A stretch of 64,000 nt of DNA from Colwellia sp. (GCA_013215385.1 JABSOY010000008.1:62001-126000), one strand, 5' to 3'. Counted from the stretch's first letter, positions 37,210 to 46,945 are shown. Numbers and translations: made by a program. The notes: generated from the sequence alone by a model not told the origin.

Positions 37210-38315
37210 TGGCTGATTTATCAATAAATGTTAGGGTTGAACATGAAGATTTTGTCTTGTCTATCAATGAAAAAATATCGTTAACAGGTATCACCGGAAT
37301 TTTTGGTCATTCGGGCTCGGGTAAGTCGACACTTTTAAAAGTAATCGCGGGGCTTGATAAACACGTGCAGGGTAAGTTAGCAATTAACGATTTACCTGCA
37401 GCGGATGCTTTACTTGATAGCGAAGCAAAAATATTTGTTGCAGCGCAGCAACGTAATATTGGCTTAGTCTTTCAAAATAGTCGTTTATTTCCGCATTTAA
37501 CGGTAGAAGAAAACCTGCGTTATGGACAAAAGCGGAGAAATAATACCTCGGTGAATAAGCCGTTAGACTTTGCTGAAATTGTGGTATTAACCAAATTAGA
37601 TAATTTACTGTCGAAATCCGTAGCTCAACTTTCTGGCGGTGAACAACAGCGCGTTGCTTTAGCGCGTGCCTTATTAGCTGAACCACGCTTATTATTACTT
37701 GATGAACCACTGAGTGCACTAGACGATAAAAATAAAAGTCTGATGCTGACCTTATTAGCTAAAGTACAAAAACAGCTGAATTTACCTATGTTATACGTCA
37801 GTCATTCTTTGGCTGAAATTCAGCAGTTAGCCAATAACCTGTTAGTGCTATCGTCAGGTAAAGTGACCCATTATGGTGATATACATCAGGTGATTCACCT
37901 ATTAACCACCAATAATGAGATATTGCACCAAACCAGTTTGTCATTAACGGTGCAAGAACATTTAGTCGAATATGGCTTAACGAGTTTAGTGTTAGGCGAC
38001 CAGCAGATATTAATGCCACTTAATCAGCAAATTGAAAGTGATGCCAATACCAACACCAATGTTCGTTGTATTATTGCCGCTAGCGACATTAGTGTCACTT
38101 TGCATGAGCCTAGTGAAAGTTCGATTGTTAATCATTTACAGGGAACAATAACGAAGTTTGAGCCCTGTAAGTCACAAGTACTGTTAACGGTTAATTGCTC
38201 AGGCCAAGACTTTTTTGTCAACATTACGGCTTGGTCAGCTAAGCGTTTATCGTTAATCGTTGACCAAAAAGTATTTATTCAATTTAAAGCCAATAGCGTG
38301 CGTACACTGCGTTAA
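37209..38315 (+). CDS. modC: Molybdate ABC transporter ATP-binding protein ModC
   Basis: ATPase subunit of the importer. Walker A is FGHSGSGKSTLLKVI near residue 36, the signature is LSGGEQQRVALARALL near residue 140 and Walker B is LLLLDEPLSALDD. The C-terminal part has a TOBE/mop-like molybdate-sensing domain starting near HLQGTITKFEPCKSQ. The ATG at 37209 overlaps the modB stop (TGATG) and is preferred over a TTG one codon upstream. It has 368 residues. Confidence 0.95.
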   Translation: MADLSINVRVEHEDFVLSINEKISLTGITGIFGHSGSGKSTLLKVIAGLDKHVQGKLAINDLPAADALLDSEAKIFVAAQQRNIGLVFQNSRLFPHLTVEENLRYGQKRRNNTSVNKPLDFAEIVVLTKLDNLLSKSVAQLSGGEQQRVALARALLAEPRLLLLDEPLSALDDKNKSLMLTLLAKVQKQLNLPMLYVSHSLAEIQQLANNLLVLSSGKVTHYGDIHQVIHLLTTNNEILHQTSLSLTVQEHLVEYGLTSLVLGDQQILMPLNQQIESDANTNTNVRCIIAASDISVTLHEPSESSIVNHLQGTITKFEPCKSQVLLTVNCSGQDFFVNITAWSAKRLSLIVDQKVFIQFKANSVRTLR

Positions 38316-38354
38316 TTTTACTTAAGAAATATTGACTAGGAAGCACTTCAGATC

Positions 38355-39104
38355 ATGTTATCTCCAAACGAACAATTACGTTATAGCCGACAAATTATGC
38401 TCAATAAAATTGGTGAACAAGGCCAACTGGCATTACGTGATGCTAAAGTCCTGATTGTCGGTATGGGCGGCTTAGGCAATCCGGTCAGCTTGTATCTAGC
38501 CGCCGCTGGCGTTGGTACTTTGTTTATTGCTGATGGTGACCAAGTTGATATAACCAATTTACAGCGACAAATATTGTTCACCGAAAGTGATGTCGGCAAT
38601 AATAAAGCAGATGTTGGCGCTGAAAAATTACAACAACATAATAGTGAAATTACCATTGAAGTGGTTGACGAAATGCTCGATGCAGAATTAGCTCATTATT
38701 ATATTGAACAAGTCGATGTGGTGATTGATTGCACCGATAACATCGCGACACGTTATTTATTGAATCAAGTGTGCGTTGAACAAAAAACGCCATTAATTGT
38801 CGGTGCAGCAACAGGATTTGACGGTCAGCAGTTAGTGGTTGATCCCCGAAATCCAGAAAGTGCCTGTTACCAATGCTTATTCCCTGCCAGTGAAAAAGCG
38901 CCGACAAATAACTGCCAAACTGTCGGTATAGTCGGTCCGGTATTAGCTATTGTTGCAGGTATGCAGTCGTTACAAGCGATAAAGCTGCTAACCGGTAATA
39001 CGATACATATTAATCAGCTTAATATGTTTGATGGTTTGTCGAATCAATGGCAACAATTCACTTTGAAAAAACAAGCAGATTGTCCGGTTTGTAGTGTTAG
39101 CTAA
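38355..39104 (+). CDS. moeB: Molybdopterin-synthase adenylyltransferase MoeB
   Basis: Activates the C-terminal glycine of MoaD by adenylation. It has 249 residues. The nucleotide-binding loop reads VGMGGLGNPVSLYLAAAGVG near residue 36, with DNLQRQ-like TNLQRQILF following. The zinc ligands are two CxxC pairs, CYQC near residue 172 and CPVC near residue 244. It closes the moa/mod cluster, 39 bases after modC. ThiF is a close paralogue, but the location favours MoeB. Confidence 0.93.
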   Translation: MLSPNEQLRYSRQIMLNKIGEQGQLALRDAKVLIVGMGGLGNPVSLYLAAAGVGTLFIADGDQVDITNLQRQILFTESDVGNNKADVGAEKLQQHNSEITIEVVDEMLDAELAHYYIEQVDVVIDCTDNIATRYLLNQVCVEQKTPLIVGAATGFDGQQLVVDPRNPESACYQCLFPASEKAPTNNCQTVGIVGPVLAIVAGMQSLQAIKLLTGNTIHINQLNMFDGLSNQWQQFTLKKQADCPVCSVS

Positions 39105-39282
39105 GTCATATCGTATTATGCAGACTATATTCGAAATATATCAATATTTCGTTTTGTAGCTATTCATCTCTCATCGAATATTTGTATTAATGATGTCTAT
39201 AATAACTCTGAGCAATAGAGCGGCCGATACATTGGCTGCTTTATTACTCATTTAAACAATCGGTGTTACTACATATTAAGTG

Positions 39283-42200
39283 CTAGAAATCGTAAGTCAT
39301 ACGAATAGTCATAGCTCTTGGCGTTTGATAGCCAGAATCTAATAAGAAGTTAGGGTTTTGTTCACCAGAATCTCTGCTGATATCACCTTTCTCATACTTT
39401 TCTGTCACTTTCTGTGAATTAAATACGTTGCTAATCATCGCAAACAATCTTAAACCTTCAATAGCTTCTGGCTTGTAAGTAACGTTTAAGTTGGTATTAA
39501 AGGTCCAAGGTGTTTCACCATAAGCGCCTTTACCAGAAAATATCTGCTCGCCATTTTCATCACGACAATAGTAGGCAGAATCACCGTATCGACCAAGTCT
39601 TTCCCATGTTCTATGGTTAGGGCTCGAAGGGTTATCTAGATCTTTAAATTCATCACGTGGCACGAAACCTTGACAACTAACTGCACGACCTGAAGTGATT
39701 GATGTATTAATCGCTACGGTTAACTCATCGTTAATTTGATAAGCGCCGAAAAGTTTGAATACATGTTCACGATGGTTTGGAAGGTCACCGTATATATTTT
39801 CGTTATATAAACGATGATCGAAATCTTGCGTAATACCTGCATCATCTTGATCTAGACTCGAGTTAACGTAGCCTTCTGCGTTACCTTGGTTTTTAGACCA
39901 AACATAAGAACCACCCACATACCAGCCATCGACAAAAGCACGATTAAAGGTAAATTCTACCGCTTTATAGTCACGCTGGTACTTTGGTAACCCAATTGAA
40001 CTATTTGGTACTGTTACTGCGGTTAAGTTACCTGAATGGTCTAGATCTAGATCCATTTTTAAGTCTTTACCCGGGTTTAATACAATACAACCAGGGATAT
40101 CATTAAAGTTAATATCAGCATATCCAGCGTCCAATGCCCAGCCATAGATGTCAGCAGCGTTACAGAAGTCATCCATACCGTTTTTAAGTTTGCGGTAAAT
40201 ACCCTTTATGCCAAGTGTCCAGTTTTCATAAGCCTCTTGCTGATAACCAATAATAATTTCATCTTGGTACATAGGTTGTAAATCAGTTACAACAATCGAA
40301 CCGGGGTTAGGAGCTTTTCTTGATTCAATATTTGGGGTACCAATTGGACCTGTGATGTGTGGAACACCCGTTACTGGGTCAATAGAGTCAAAGTTGTGGT
40401 ATGCGACATCTCTATAACTTACACCTGATAATTTTTCATTGGTATTGCCAGCAACGGGTACAAAGAATCGACCGGCAGAAGCAAAGAGTTTCTTCGTTGA
40501 ATCACCCTCTACGTCCCATGAAAACCCAAAACGTGGTGCTAATTCATTTTCAGCATCAACGAAGGCATTACCTTCACCATTTAGGTTTTCGAAACTTTCC
40601 CAACGTAAACCGCCGTAAATCAATAAGTCGTCAGTCATTTGCCAGCTGTCTTCTATGTAATATGCTGTATTGGTAGATTTGTACGTTGCAGATAATGTTG
40701 CGCCATCCCAAGTACGAACATATTCTTGCCCTGGAATTAACTCAATACCATTTACAGATGTTGCACTGTGGTTCGCGCTACCTTGCTTAAAGTAACGGTA
40801 GTATAAACGGTCTTCGTCGGTACCAACATAAACATTGCCACGTTGATTATTTTCCCAATCTTCGGTGTCGTAACCGGCTCTTATTGTGTGATCACCCCAG
40901 ACGTACTCTAGATCGAATTTAACGCCAAAACGCGAATCGAAATTTTCTTTTACATCTGGATCAATAATTGATGATGTGCCTTCTTCCCAACACCCCATGT
41001 GTACAAGTGCACGTTTGTCTGAACGAGAATCCCAAATACGGTTGCAAGTAGTTACGTCACTTGCTACATCAGGATCTCTTTTTGCTCTTATACTATAACT
41101 ATCACCTACAACTGCAGAAATAGATAAGTCATCTGCGATCTGGCCGCTATACTTTAATATAGCAATATGCCCTCCATTGGTTGAACCATAGTCGTAGCGT
41201 TTTTCGCCGTGCTTACCTGTTTGTGACAATCTTGAACTGCCTGCGCCATCAGAATAAGGGTTGTCATAAATAGAGTAGTCGTCTTTGCGTTCATTGTATA
41301 CGCCAGTGAATTCAAGTACGTGTTCTGGTGTTACATACCAATCTACTTTCACCAAGCCTTGTGGTGCAGATCTAGAGACAGTTCTGCTGCTGGTTTTAAA
41401 GTAACTTTCGTATTCATTAACATCGTATTGTATTGCGGCAAAGATGAATAATTCATCTTTAATTATTGGTCCACCAGCCGAAAATTCATATTGAGTACGA
41501 TCGGTATTATTTGCAGTACGGTACTTAAGGTATCTGCTTCCTGTTGGTGTGTCATCATCTGGGTTAAGGCTAAGTACATCTTTGCCTTCAGCTTTTAACG
41601 AGTCGGGCATCCAGTTAATGGAAGTACTAAATTTCCATTCGTTAGTACCACTTTTTGTTACTTGGTTAACGATTCCACCTAATGCGCGACCATATTCTGC
41701 GCCGTAACCACCGATTTTAATCTGCTGAGAGCCAATAGCAGAAAAAGGAACATTAGCAAAAGAAAGTAAAGAACGATTGTTTGTAATATTGAAGCCGTTT
41801 AAGTAGTAACCATTTTCAGCAACAGATGAACCACCGAAAGCGGCTAAATTACCGAAAGCTGAATCACCTTGTACTGTAGTAGGTGCAAGCATTGCAACAT
41901 CCGTAATGTTTCTGCCAACTGGTAACAACTCCATATCTTCTGCAGAAAATATAACACTAGACTCTGAAGTTGAAGTATCAATCGTAGCAATGTTAGAGCC
42001 AGTAACAGAAATTGTTTCTATATCATCTGATACAAAGTTAACATTAGAGCCAGTACCGATATTAACCCGGACAAAACCTTGTAGTCCATCCGTTGTCATA
42101 ACTGTGTACTTACCAACGGGTAAGTTTTTAAATGTAAACTTGCCATCTTCGTTTACGGTTATTTGGCGTGTTAATCCAGTATCTACATTCTTAATTGTGA

Positions 42201-42330
42201 CTGTACTGCCTGATGCATTTTTCCCGTAAATAGAGCCTTGAGAGTTATCTGCGGCCATTACTGAAGTTAATGGCATACAACCAATGACTACGGCTGCAAC
42301 CATTGAATATTTAAATAATTTAGTATTCAT
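39283..42330 (-). CDS. Oar-like TonB-dependent outer-membrane receptor
   Basis: A 1015-residue outer-membrane protein. The signal peptide (MNTKLFKYSMVAAVVIGCMP) has a preceding AGGAGA ribosome site, so the start is set at 42330 although the frame is open 50 codons further. The mature N-terminus is a carboxypeptidase-regulatory-like beta domain (GSIYGKNASGSTVTIKNVDT). The plug domain follows near residue 110 (PVGRNITDVAMLAPTTVQGD) and a beta-barrel fills the rest, ending in the aromatic YDF. The Oar group in marine Alteromonadales is usually linked to protein or peptide uptake. A DUF885 peptidase gene lies upstream on the same strand. A TGTTACA operator array precedes the gene. Confidence 0.92.
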   Translation of the reverse strand: MNTKLFKYSMVAAVVIGCMPLTSVMAADNSQGSIYGKNASGSTVTIKNVDTGLTRQITVNEDGKFTFKNLPVGKYTVMTTDGLQGFVRVNIGTGSNVNFVSDDIETISVTGSNIATIDTSTSESSVIFSAEDMELLPVGRNITDVAMLAPTTVQGDSAFGNLAAFGGSSVAENGYYLNGFNITNNRSLLSFANVPFSAIGSQQIKIGGYGAEYGRALGGIVNQVTKSGTNEWKFSTSINWMPDSLKAEGKDVLSLNPDDDTPTGSRYLKYRTANNTDRTQYEFSAGGPIIKDELFIFAAIQYDVNEYESYFKTSSRTVSRSAPQGLVKVDWYVTPEHVLEFTGVYNERKDDYSIYDNPYSDGAGSSRLSQTGKHGEKRYDYGSTNGGHIAILKYSGQIADDLSISAVVGDSYSIRAKRDPDVASDVTTCNRIWDSRSDKRALVHMGCWEEGTSSIIDPDVKENFDSRFGVKFDLEYVWGDHTIRAGYDTEDWENNQRGNVYVGTDEDRLYYRYFKQGSANHSATSVNGIELIPGQEYVRTWDGATLSATYKSTNTAYYIEDSWQMTDDLLIYGGLRWESFENLNGEGNAFVDAENELAPRFGFSWDVEGDSTKKLFASAGRFFVPVAGNTNEKLSGVSYRDVAYHNFDSIDPVTGVPHITGPIGTPNIESRKAPNPGSIVVTDLQPMYQDEIIIGYQQEAYENWTLGIKGIYRKLKNGMDDFCNAADIYGWALDAGYADINFNDIPGCIVLNPGKDLKMDLDLDHSGNLTAVTVPNSSIGLPKYQRDYKAVEFTFNRAFVDGWYVGGSYVWSKNQGNAEGYVNSSLDQDDAGITQDFDHRLYNENIYGDLPNHREHVFKLFGAYQINDELTVAINTSITSGRAVSCQGFVPRDEFKDLDNPSSPNHRTWERLGRYGDSAYYCRDENGEQIFSGKGAYGETPWTFNTNLNVTYKPEAIEGLRLFAMISNVFNSQKVTEKYEKGDISRDSGEQNPNFLLDSGYQTPRAMTIRMTYDF

Positions 42331-42441
42331 GTCTTCTCCTGATTTATTTTTAATTGAGTGATTCACCCTTAAGGGGATGATCCCGAAACTCTTATAATTG
42401 TTTTTTATGTGCTTAAGCACGTGTCTCAGGATGCAATTAAA

Positions 42442-42479
42442 TGTTACAAAATAAAGATATTTGTTACAATATTGTAACA
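42442..42479 (-). promoter_or_regulatory. TGTTACA operator array upstream of the TonB receptor
   Basis: A perfect 18-bp palindrome, TGTTACAATATTGTAACA, lies at 42462-42479. A third half-site TGTTACA is at 42442-42448, exactly 20 bases (about two helical turns) from the first arm. The array is 112-149 bases before the receptor start codon. Such geometry fits a dimeric regulator with cooperative binding. The regulator is unknown. Confidence 0.6.
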
Positions 42480-43067
42480 TCTCATTAACAATTTACATGT
42501 AATTTAAATTTTATTCAACAGTTTATTTACTGGATGTTTAGTCGGTTTTTTCATGAGGTTGGAGAATAGTTGACACAGCCATGAAGCGATATTTTTATTT
42601 TTACATTGCTCGCTTATTACTCTTTTGATTGAGATTTATTACCGTTTGATAAGATTTTTTACTCGAGTATTTATTTCGGTTGAAAGTTGTAGAACTTGTT
42701 CCTGCCATCAGATGATATTGGATTGTTTTCAACTGGAGTAAGTCGATTTTTTGGATTGCCCTGCATGTACTTTTTTGTCGATTACAGCAAGATTGATCCT
42801 TTTTAGAATCACTCTATTCGTATTATTGCTAAGCTGTAAATTAATAAATGTTGTTATCTGCTAGACCATTAGTGTCAATGTTTTTTGTAGTTTTGATATT
42901 TATTGATTCAAAGTAAAATGATTTTGTATCATTGGGTACTATATTTTCTGCGAGGGGGGGAGACAAAAAATAAAAATATAATTTGTTGTTTATCTCAGAC
43001 TTTCATAAAAATACTTTTGTGTTATTTAAAAAAGAATAAATTAATTTGTAAGGTAATTAATAACATT
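42480..43067. other. Non-coding gap between the TonB receptor and DUF885 peptidase genes
   Basis: The AT-rich gap of about 960 bases between these genes holds no credible gene. A frame at 42903-43124 has low-complexity composition and no ribosome site. Apart from the operator array and the hairpin near 43070 nothing is recognised. It may hold the long promoter region of the receptor gene. Confidence 0.5.
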
Positions 43068-43086
43068 AAAACGAGCCATCGGCTCG
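43068..43086 (-). terminator. Terminator of the DUF885 peptidase gene
   Basis: A 6-bp GC-rich stem (CGAGCC at 43072-43077, GGCTCG at 43081-43086) has a 3-base loop. On the minus strand it is followed by TTTTAATG. It lies about 200 bases past the peptidase stop. Confidence 0.6.
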
Positions 43087-43288
43087 ACTCGATTCTTTCA
43101 TTCATCACTATCTGTTCATCTTAACTGAGCGATAAGGCCGTAGTAAATTAAACATGGCGAAGGAAAATCATCGAGAATTTGTCATTATCCATATCTTATT
43201 TCGATATAACTGCGCTGAGCAATGCAAAATGTTCAGCGACATTAATAAAGATAATAATAGGACAGAATATCATCACAGCTTCAATGGC

Positions 43289-45106
43289 TTACTTAACTTT
43301 TTCTACTTTGCGTTTTTCTTTAGCAATTTTAACTAACGCTATTTCAATATAAACTGAAATTTGGTCTTCAAGAACCTTTAACGGTACCGAACCATTTTTT
43401 AAAATTTGATAATGAAACTCTCGAACATCAAAGTCTTGGCCTAATTTAGCTTCTGCTTTCTTACGGAGGTTTCTGATGGTTATCTCGCCAATTTTATAAG
43501 ATAACGCTTGTCCTGCCCATGAGATATAACGGTCAATTTCTGTTTTCACATTATGTGTTGAGAGCGCGGTGTTATCGGTCATAAATTTCATGGCACGTTC
43601 CCTTGACCATCCTTTTACATGTATACCAGTATCGACAACAAGACGAGCCGCACGCCACATTTCATACGTAAGGCGACCAAAATTACTGTAGTGGTCTTGG
43701 TAAATTCCCGCTTCAATACCTAACCATTCTGAATACAAACCCCAACCTTCACCGAAGGCAGAAATATAAGCATGTCTGCGGTATGCAGGTAAATTATCTA
43801 ATTCGCCATTTAGCGATATTTGCAAGTGATGACCCGGCACACCTTCATGTAAGGTAAGTGCAGGTAATACATAAAGTGGACGTTTGTCTAACGCGTAAGT
43901 ATTTACCCAGTAATAACCTGGCTGACTATCGTTTTTCGCGCCAATATAGCGGCCGGTAGTATATTTAGGGGCAATACTATCTGGTACAGGTGCAACGCCA
44001 TAAGGTGACCGTGGTAAATGCTTAAATAATGACGGCAATTTAGCATCCATTTGCTTAGCAATATACGCAGCTTCTTTAAGTAACTCTAACGGCGTTTTAG
44101 CATAAAACTGCGGATCCGTTCGTAAAAAATGGGTGAACTCAGAAAAACTGCCTTTAAAGCCAGTTTTGACAATAATCTCTTTCATTTCTTGACGAATACG
44201 TTTTACTTCACTTAAACCTAATCTATGAATTTGTTCAGCTGTCATCTCTGTTGTGGTGTAATGTTTAATACGATTGTTATAAAACTCAATACCGTTAGGT
44301 GTTTCGGAAACACCAATGGTTTTGCGAGCATTGGGGAAATATTCTTGGGTAAAAAATTGATAATAGCTTTGATAAGCAGGAATAACTTTAGCTTTCAATA
44401 TTTCAATAAGCTGCTGTTTTTTTTCAGCCAGTACTTTAGTGTCAATTAACTTAGATGCTGTGGTAAATGGTTTAAGAAATTCAGAATCTTCAGCATACTG
44501 AGGAATAAAGGCAAGTATTGACTGTTCATAGCCAATTAATACCGCTTGAGGTTGGGTAATTCCGCTTGCTAATCCTTGACGCATCCAATGAATATTTTGC
44601 TCGAAATAGCTAGGAAGAGCCGATAGCTTATTCAAATATGACTCGATATGCTTCTCTTTGCTAAATTGTGTATTGTTGATGACAAAATTTAAATTTGAAT
44701 GGAAACCTGACTCCGACTTGAATGGCATGTAATGAGCTTTGAAATGATATTGAGCAATATTATTATCGAGTTGAGCCTTAATAATCGCATAATTAATTTT
44801 ATTCTCGGCTGACAGGGAATGTTGCTCTATTGCTGTAAATGTTGCTGCGATAACAAGACGTTGTTGATATTTCTTTTCTAATGCTTGTGGCGATAAATCA
44901 GGCCAATACTTTTTTTCTTTTTCGGTTTTATCTTGCTGATAAAGTCCCTTGCCTGAACGATGATCTAATAGTTGCTTAACCGCACCATCAAATTGTACGT
45001 TGGCTATTTTCTTAGCCGATTCCATATTATTGCTTGTTAGTTGACAAGCGTTAAGTGTAAATATAATGGCTAAAAAAACGAGCCGTTTACCTAAAGAAAA
45101 ATTCAT
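43289..45106 (-). CDS. DUF885 family zinc peptidase-like lipoprotein
   Basis: A 605-residue protein with a lipoprotein signal (LVFLAIIFTLNACQLTS), the cysteine being near residue 21. The DUF885 domain follows. Its metal motif is LTLHEGVPGHHLQISLNGEL near residue 413, a variant of HExxH with extra histidine, and EGWGLYSEWLG follows near residue 450 with the downstream glutamate. Members of this group act as carboxypeptidase-like enzymes on peptides. The protein should be anchored to the outer membrane facing the periplasm. The Oar-like receptor gene downstream on the same strand suggests a peptide uptake and breakdown pair, though the 0.96-kb gap argues for separate transcripts. Confidence 0.88.
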   Translation of the reverse strand: MNFSLGKRLVFLAIIFTLNACQLTSNNMESAKKIANVQFDGAVKQLLDHRSGKGLYQQDKTEKEKKYWPDLSPQALEKKYQQRLVIAATFTAIEQHSLSAENKINYAIIKAQLDNNIAQYHFKAHYMPFKSESGFHSNLNFVINNTQFSKEKHIESYLNKLSALPSYFEQNIHWMRQGLASGITQPQAVLIGYEQSILAFIPQYAEDSEFLKPFTTASKLIDTKVLAEKKQQLIEILKAKVIPAYQSYYQFFTQEYFPNARKTIGVSETPNGIEFYNNRIKHYTTTEMTAEQIHRLGLSEVKRIRQEMKEIIVKTGFKGSFSEFTHFLRTDPQFYAKTPLELLKEAAYIAKQMDAKLPSLFKHLPRSPYGVAPVPDSIAPKYTTGRYIGAKNDSQPGYYWVNTYALDKRPLYVLPALTLHEGVPGHHLQISLNGELDNLPAYRRHAYISAFGEGWGLYSEWLGIEAGIYQDHYSNFGRLTYEMWRAARLVVDTGIHVKGWSRERAMKFMTDNTALSTHNVKTEIDRYISWAGQALSYKIGEITIRNLRKKAEAKLGQDFDVREFHYQILKNGSVPLKVLEDQISVYIEIALVKIAKEKRKVEKVK

Positions 45107-45370
45107 ACTTATACATTTTATAGTGAAAAACCGACCATTAAAGTAACGTAATTCTTTACAAGTAAATAGGTTTGTACGACGAATTGTTTTACTTATCAGA
45201 TCAAAGGGTAATAACTTAGATGTTATCGCATTTTAAGGAGCTTAATATTTTCTTGGGCCTGACAGATATATTTAGTGTATTAAATCAAATATGGCGATTT
45301 AGTTAATATGTTGCCGGACAAAGTATGGAAATGTATTTGTTTTATATATATATTTTAGGGAAGAGTAACC

Positions 45371-45387
45371 TGTCAGACTATTTTACA
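45371..45387 (+). promoter_or_regulatory. Putative enhancer-binding-protein site upstream of the first PEP-CTERM gene
   Basis: TGTCAGACTATTTTACA has the form TGTC-N6-TTTTACA and an imperfect dyad TGT-N11-ACA. The same form is found before the second PEP-CTERM gene at 48323. Here it ends 65 bases before the -24 GG of a sigma-54 promoter, a normal distance for an activator site. Confidence 0.5.
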
Positions 45388-45450
45388 TTCTAGTCTTTTA
45401 ATAAATACGGTTAAATGCTAAGTACTTGGTTTTTATGGTTAAATAGGTAA

Positions 45451-45466
45451 TGGCCTGAGTTTTGCT
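45451..45466 (+). promoter_or_regulatory. Sigma-54 (-24/-12) promoter of the first PEP-CTERM gene
   Basis: TGGCCTGAGTTTTGCT matches the RpoN consensus TGGCAC-N5-TTGCA, with TGGC and TTGC intact and the exact GG-N10-GC spacing. The start codon is 58 bases beyond the element, consistent with a transcript start near 45477. Confidence 0.65.
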
Positions 45467-45523
45467 AAGCATGGCTAGAATTTTTACTTTTAATCATTAT
45501 TTATCATAAATGGAGTTTTAAAC

Positions 45524-46045
45524 ATGATAGTTAAGAACAGAAAAAAATTGGCCGGCATCGTATTTGGTATATTCGCGTTGTTATCAACATCAGCTCAGGC
45601 GCATTTAATTTACTTTGGTTACAGTGATAATGGCGATGGCACTGTAGATTACTTTGGTCAACACTATCATTCAGCATCTCAAAGCACAGGAAGTGGTTTA
45701 ACTTTTACCGATACGACTAACACTGCTATTACCTTTACTGGCTTATGGAATGATACTGTTGCCAGTCAGTCGGTTAATGATATGTTAGCTACGTTGACAC
45801 AAGGTTGGGATTTAACGAGTGGTTACTCTGATACAACGCAATATAACTGGTTAGTCTCTCGTAATGTTTCGTTAGCTAATGGTGTATATCAAGTGTCTGC
45901 AACCAATCCTACTGTCGTTGATACTGCTATTTCAACATTACCAGAGGTTACAGTAACTGGTGTTACCCCTGTGCCAGAGCCAACTAGTTTAGCCATTTTT
46001 GCTCTAGCATTGGTAGGCTTTGCTGCTCGTCGCGTTAAAAAATAA
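45524..46045 (+). CDS. PEP-CTERM sorting-domain protein (small)
   Basis: An exported protein of 173 residues. A signal peptide (LAGIVFGIFALLSTSAQA) is followed by a histidine-, aspartate- and tyrosine-rich mature part without a known domain (HLIYFGYSDNGDGTVDYFGQ). The C-terminal tail is a complete PEP-CTERM signal: VPEPTSLAIFALALVGFAAR, then the basic RVKK. Such proteins are cut and anchored or exported by an exosortase. The ribosome site is GGAG, 9 bases before the ATG. It is preceded by a sigma-54 promoter and ends with a strong terminator, so it is a single-gene unit. Confidence 0.9.
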   Translation: MIVKNRKKLAGIVFGIFALLSTSAQAHLIYFGYSDNGDGTVDYFGQHYHSASQSTGSGLTFTDTTNTAITFTGLWNDTVASQSVNDMLATLTQGWDLTSGYSDTTQYNWLVSRNVSLANGVYQVSATNPTVVDTAISTLPEVTVTGVTPVPEPTSLAIFALALVGFAARRVKK

Positions 46046-46064
46046 CGTCAAACAAAATTATTTA

Positions 46065-46098
46065 AAAAAGCACCACATATGTGGTGCTTTTTATTTAT
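46065..46098 (+). terminator. Terminator after the first PEP-CTERM gene
   Basis: A perfect 28-base palindrome (AAAAAGCACCACAT and its complement) is followed by TTTATTTATTTTT on the plus strand. Confidence 0.88.
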
Positions 46099-46244
46099 TT
46101 TTTTACAAGTTAATGTAAATACCTCTTCAAAATTTATCAGCTGCTAGTTAGTTTAGGAATAAACTTATAATCCGTTTTACTGGCCTCTATTATATGTATG
46201 AACAGCTTTATTTTAACAAAAAATAATCCCGTAACTGATCATTA

Positions 46245-46847
46245 TTAAAAGCTAATGATCATTTCTGCAGCAACACAATGACATTCATTTTCGCATGCCG
46301 GACAATCATAGCCATGCTTGCTTAATTCATTCCAACGTTCTGCATGTTCTTTTATTAAGATACCGCCACACTTAGTAAAATACTTAACCGCGCTATTACC
46401 GGGGCTTTGTTTCCATAAGTGACTAACACCAGCGACAGCACCTTGTTCAATAGCTGCTTTTGTCGATAGTTTGAGCAATTGACTACCGACTCCATATCCA
46501 CGGTAGTTTTCATCTACCGTATTGCATTTAAAGTAACAGACTTTATCAACAGAGTGCGGCCATAATTTAGGACTACACCATTCATCTGTTTGCCACTGAT
46601 TAACCGCAAAGGTCAACCGAAAGCCAATCAGTTTACCTGCAAAATAAGCGACAAAATTAGCATTTACTATCGTTGAGTCTTCCTGCTTAGTTAAGCCTTT
46701 TGCATACCAATTCACTATAATGTCGTGATCAATATAACCCGCACCATGTACTGCAGTGCCTAAATTAATGATTGCTGAGAAATCTTCGGGCAACATTTCT
46801 CGGTAAGTTACTTGGACTGCCTCTGTGTGTTTTTTCATTTTAGACAT
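46245..46847 (-). CDS. GNAT-family N-acetyltransferase with C-terminal cysteine cluster
   Basis: A 200-residue enzyme. The GNAT core has VDENYRGYGVGSQLLKLSTK near residue 113 (acetyl-CoA binding) and SPGNSAVKYFTKCGG near residue 152. The last 25 residues hold CPACENECHC, four cysteines and one histidine in ten positions, which may bind a metal. It is divergent from the FAD oxidoreductase, with 98 bases between the starts. The substrate is unknown. Confidence 0.85.
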   Translation of the reverse strand: MSKMKKHTEAVQVTYREMLPEDFSAIINLGTAVHGAGYIDHDIIVNWYAKGLTKQEDSTIVNANFVAYFAGKLIGFRLTFAVNQWQTDEWCSPKLWPHSVDKVCYFKCNTVDENYRGYGVGSQLLKLSTKAAIEQGAVAGVSHLWKQSPGNSAVKYFTKCGGILIKEHAERWNELSKHGYDCPACENECHCVAAEMIISF

Positions 46848-46945
46848 TTAATTAAATATAATGTTTTTTTGATTATTCAGCTTAGCAAATTTTTTATAAA
46901 TGGGGTAAAATTTCTCTGATTCTCTTCATTAAAGCACCCTTAAAA

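Noticed and set aside
42903-43124. A 73-codon plus-strand frame in the long gap before the DUF885 gene
   Set aside because: Low-complexity, AT-driven composition, and no ribosome site or recognisable domain.
43154-43336. A 60-codon plus-strand frame overlapping the DUF885 peptidase 3' end
   Set aside because: Antisense to a supported gene and phenylalanine-rich by composition only.
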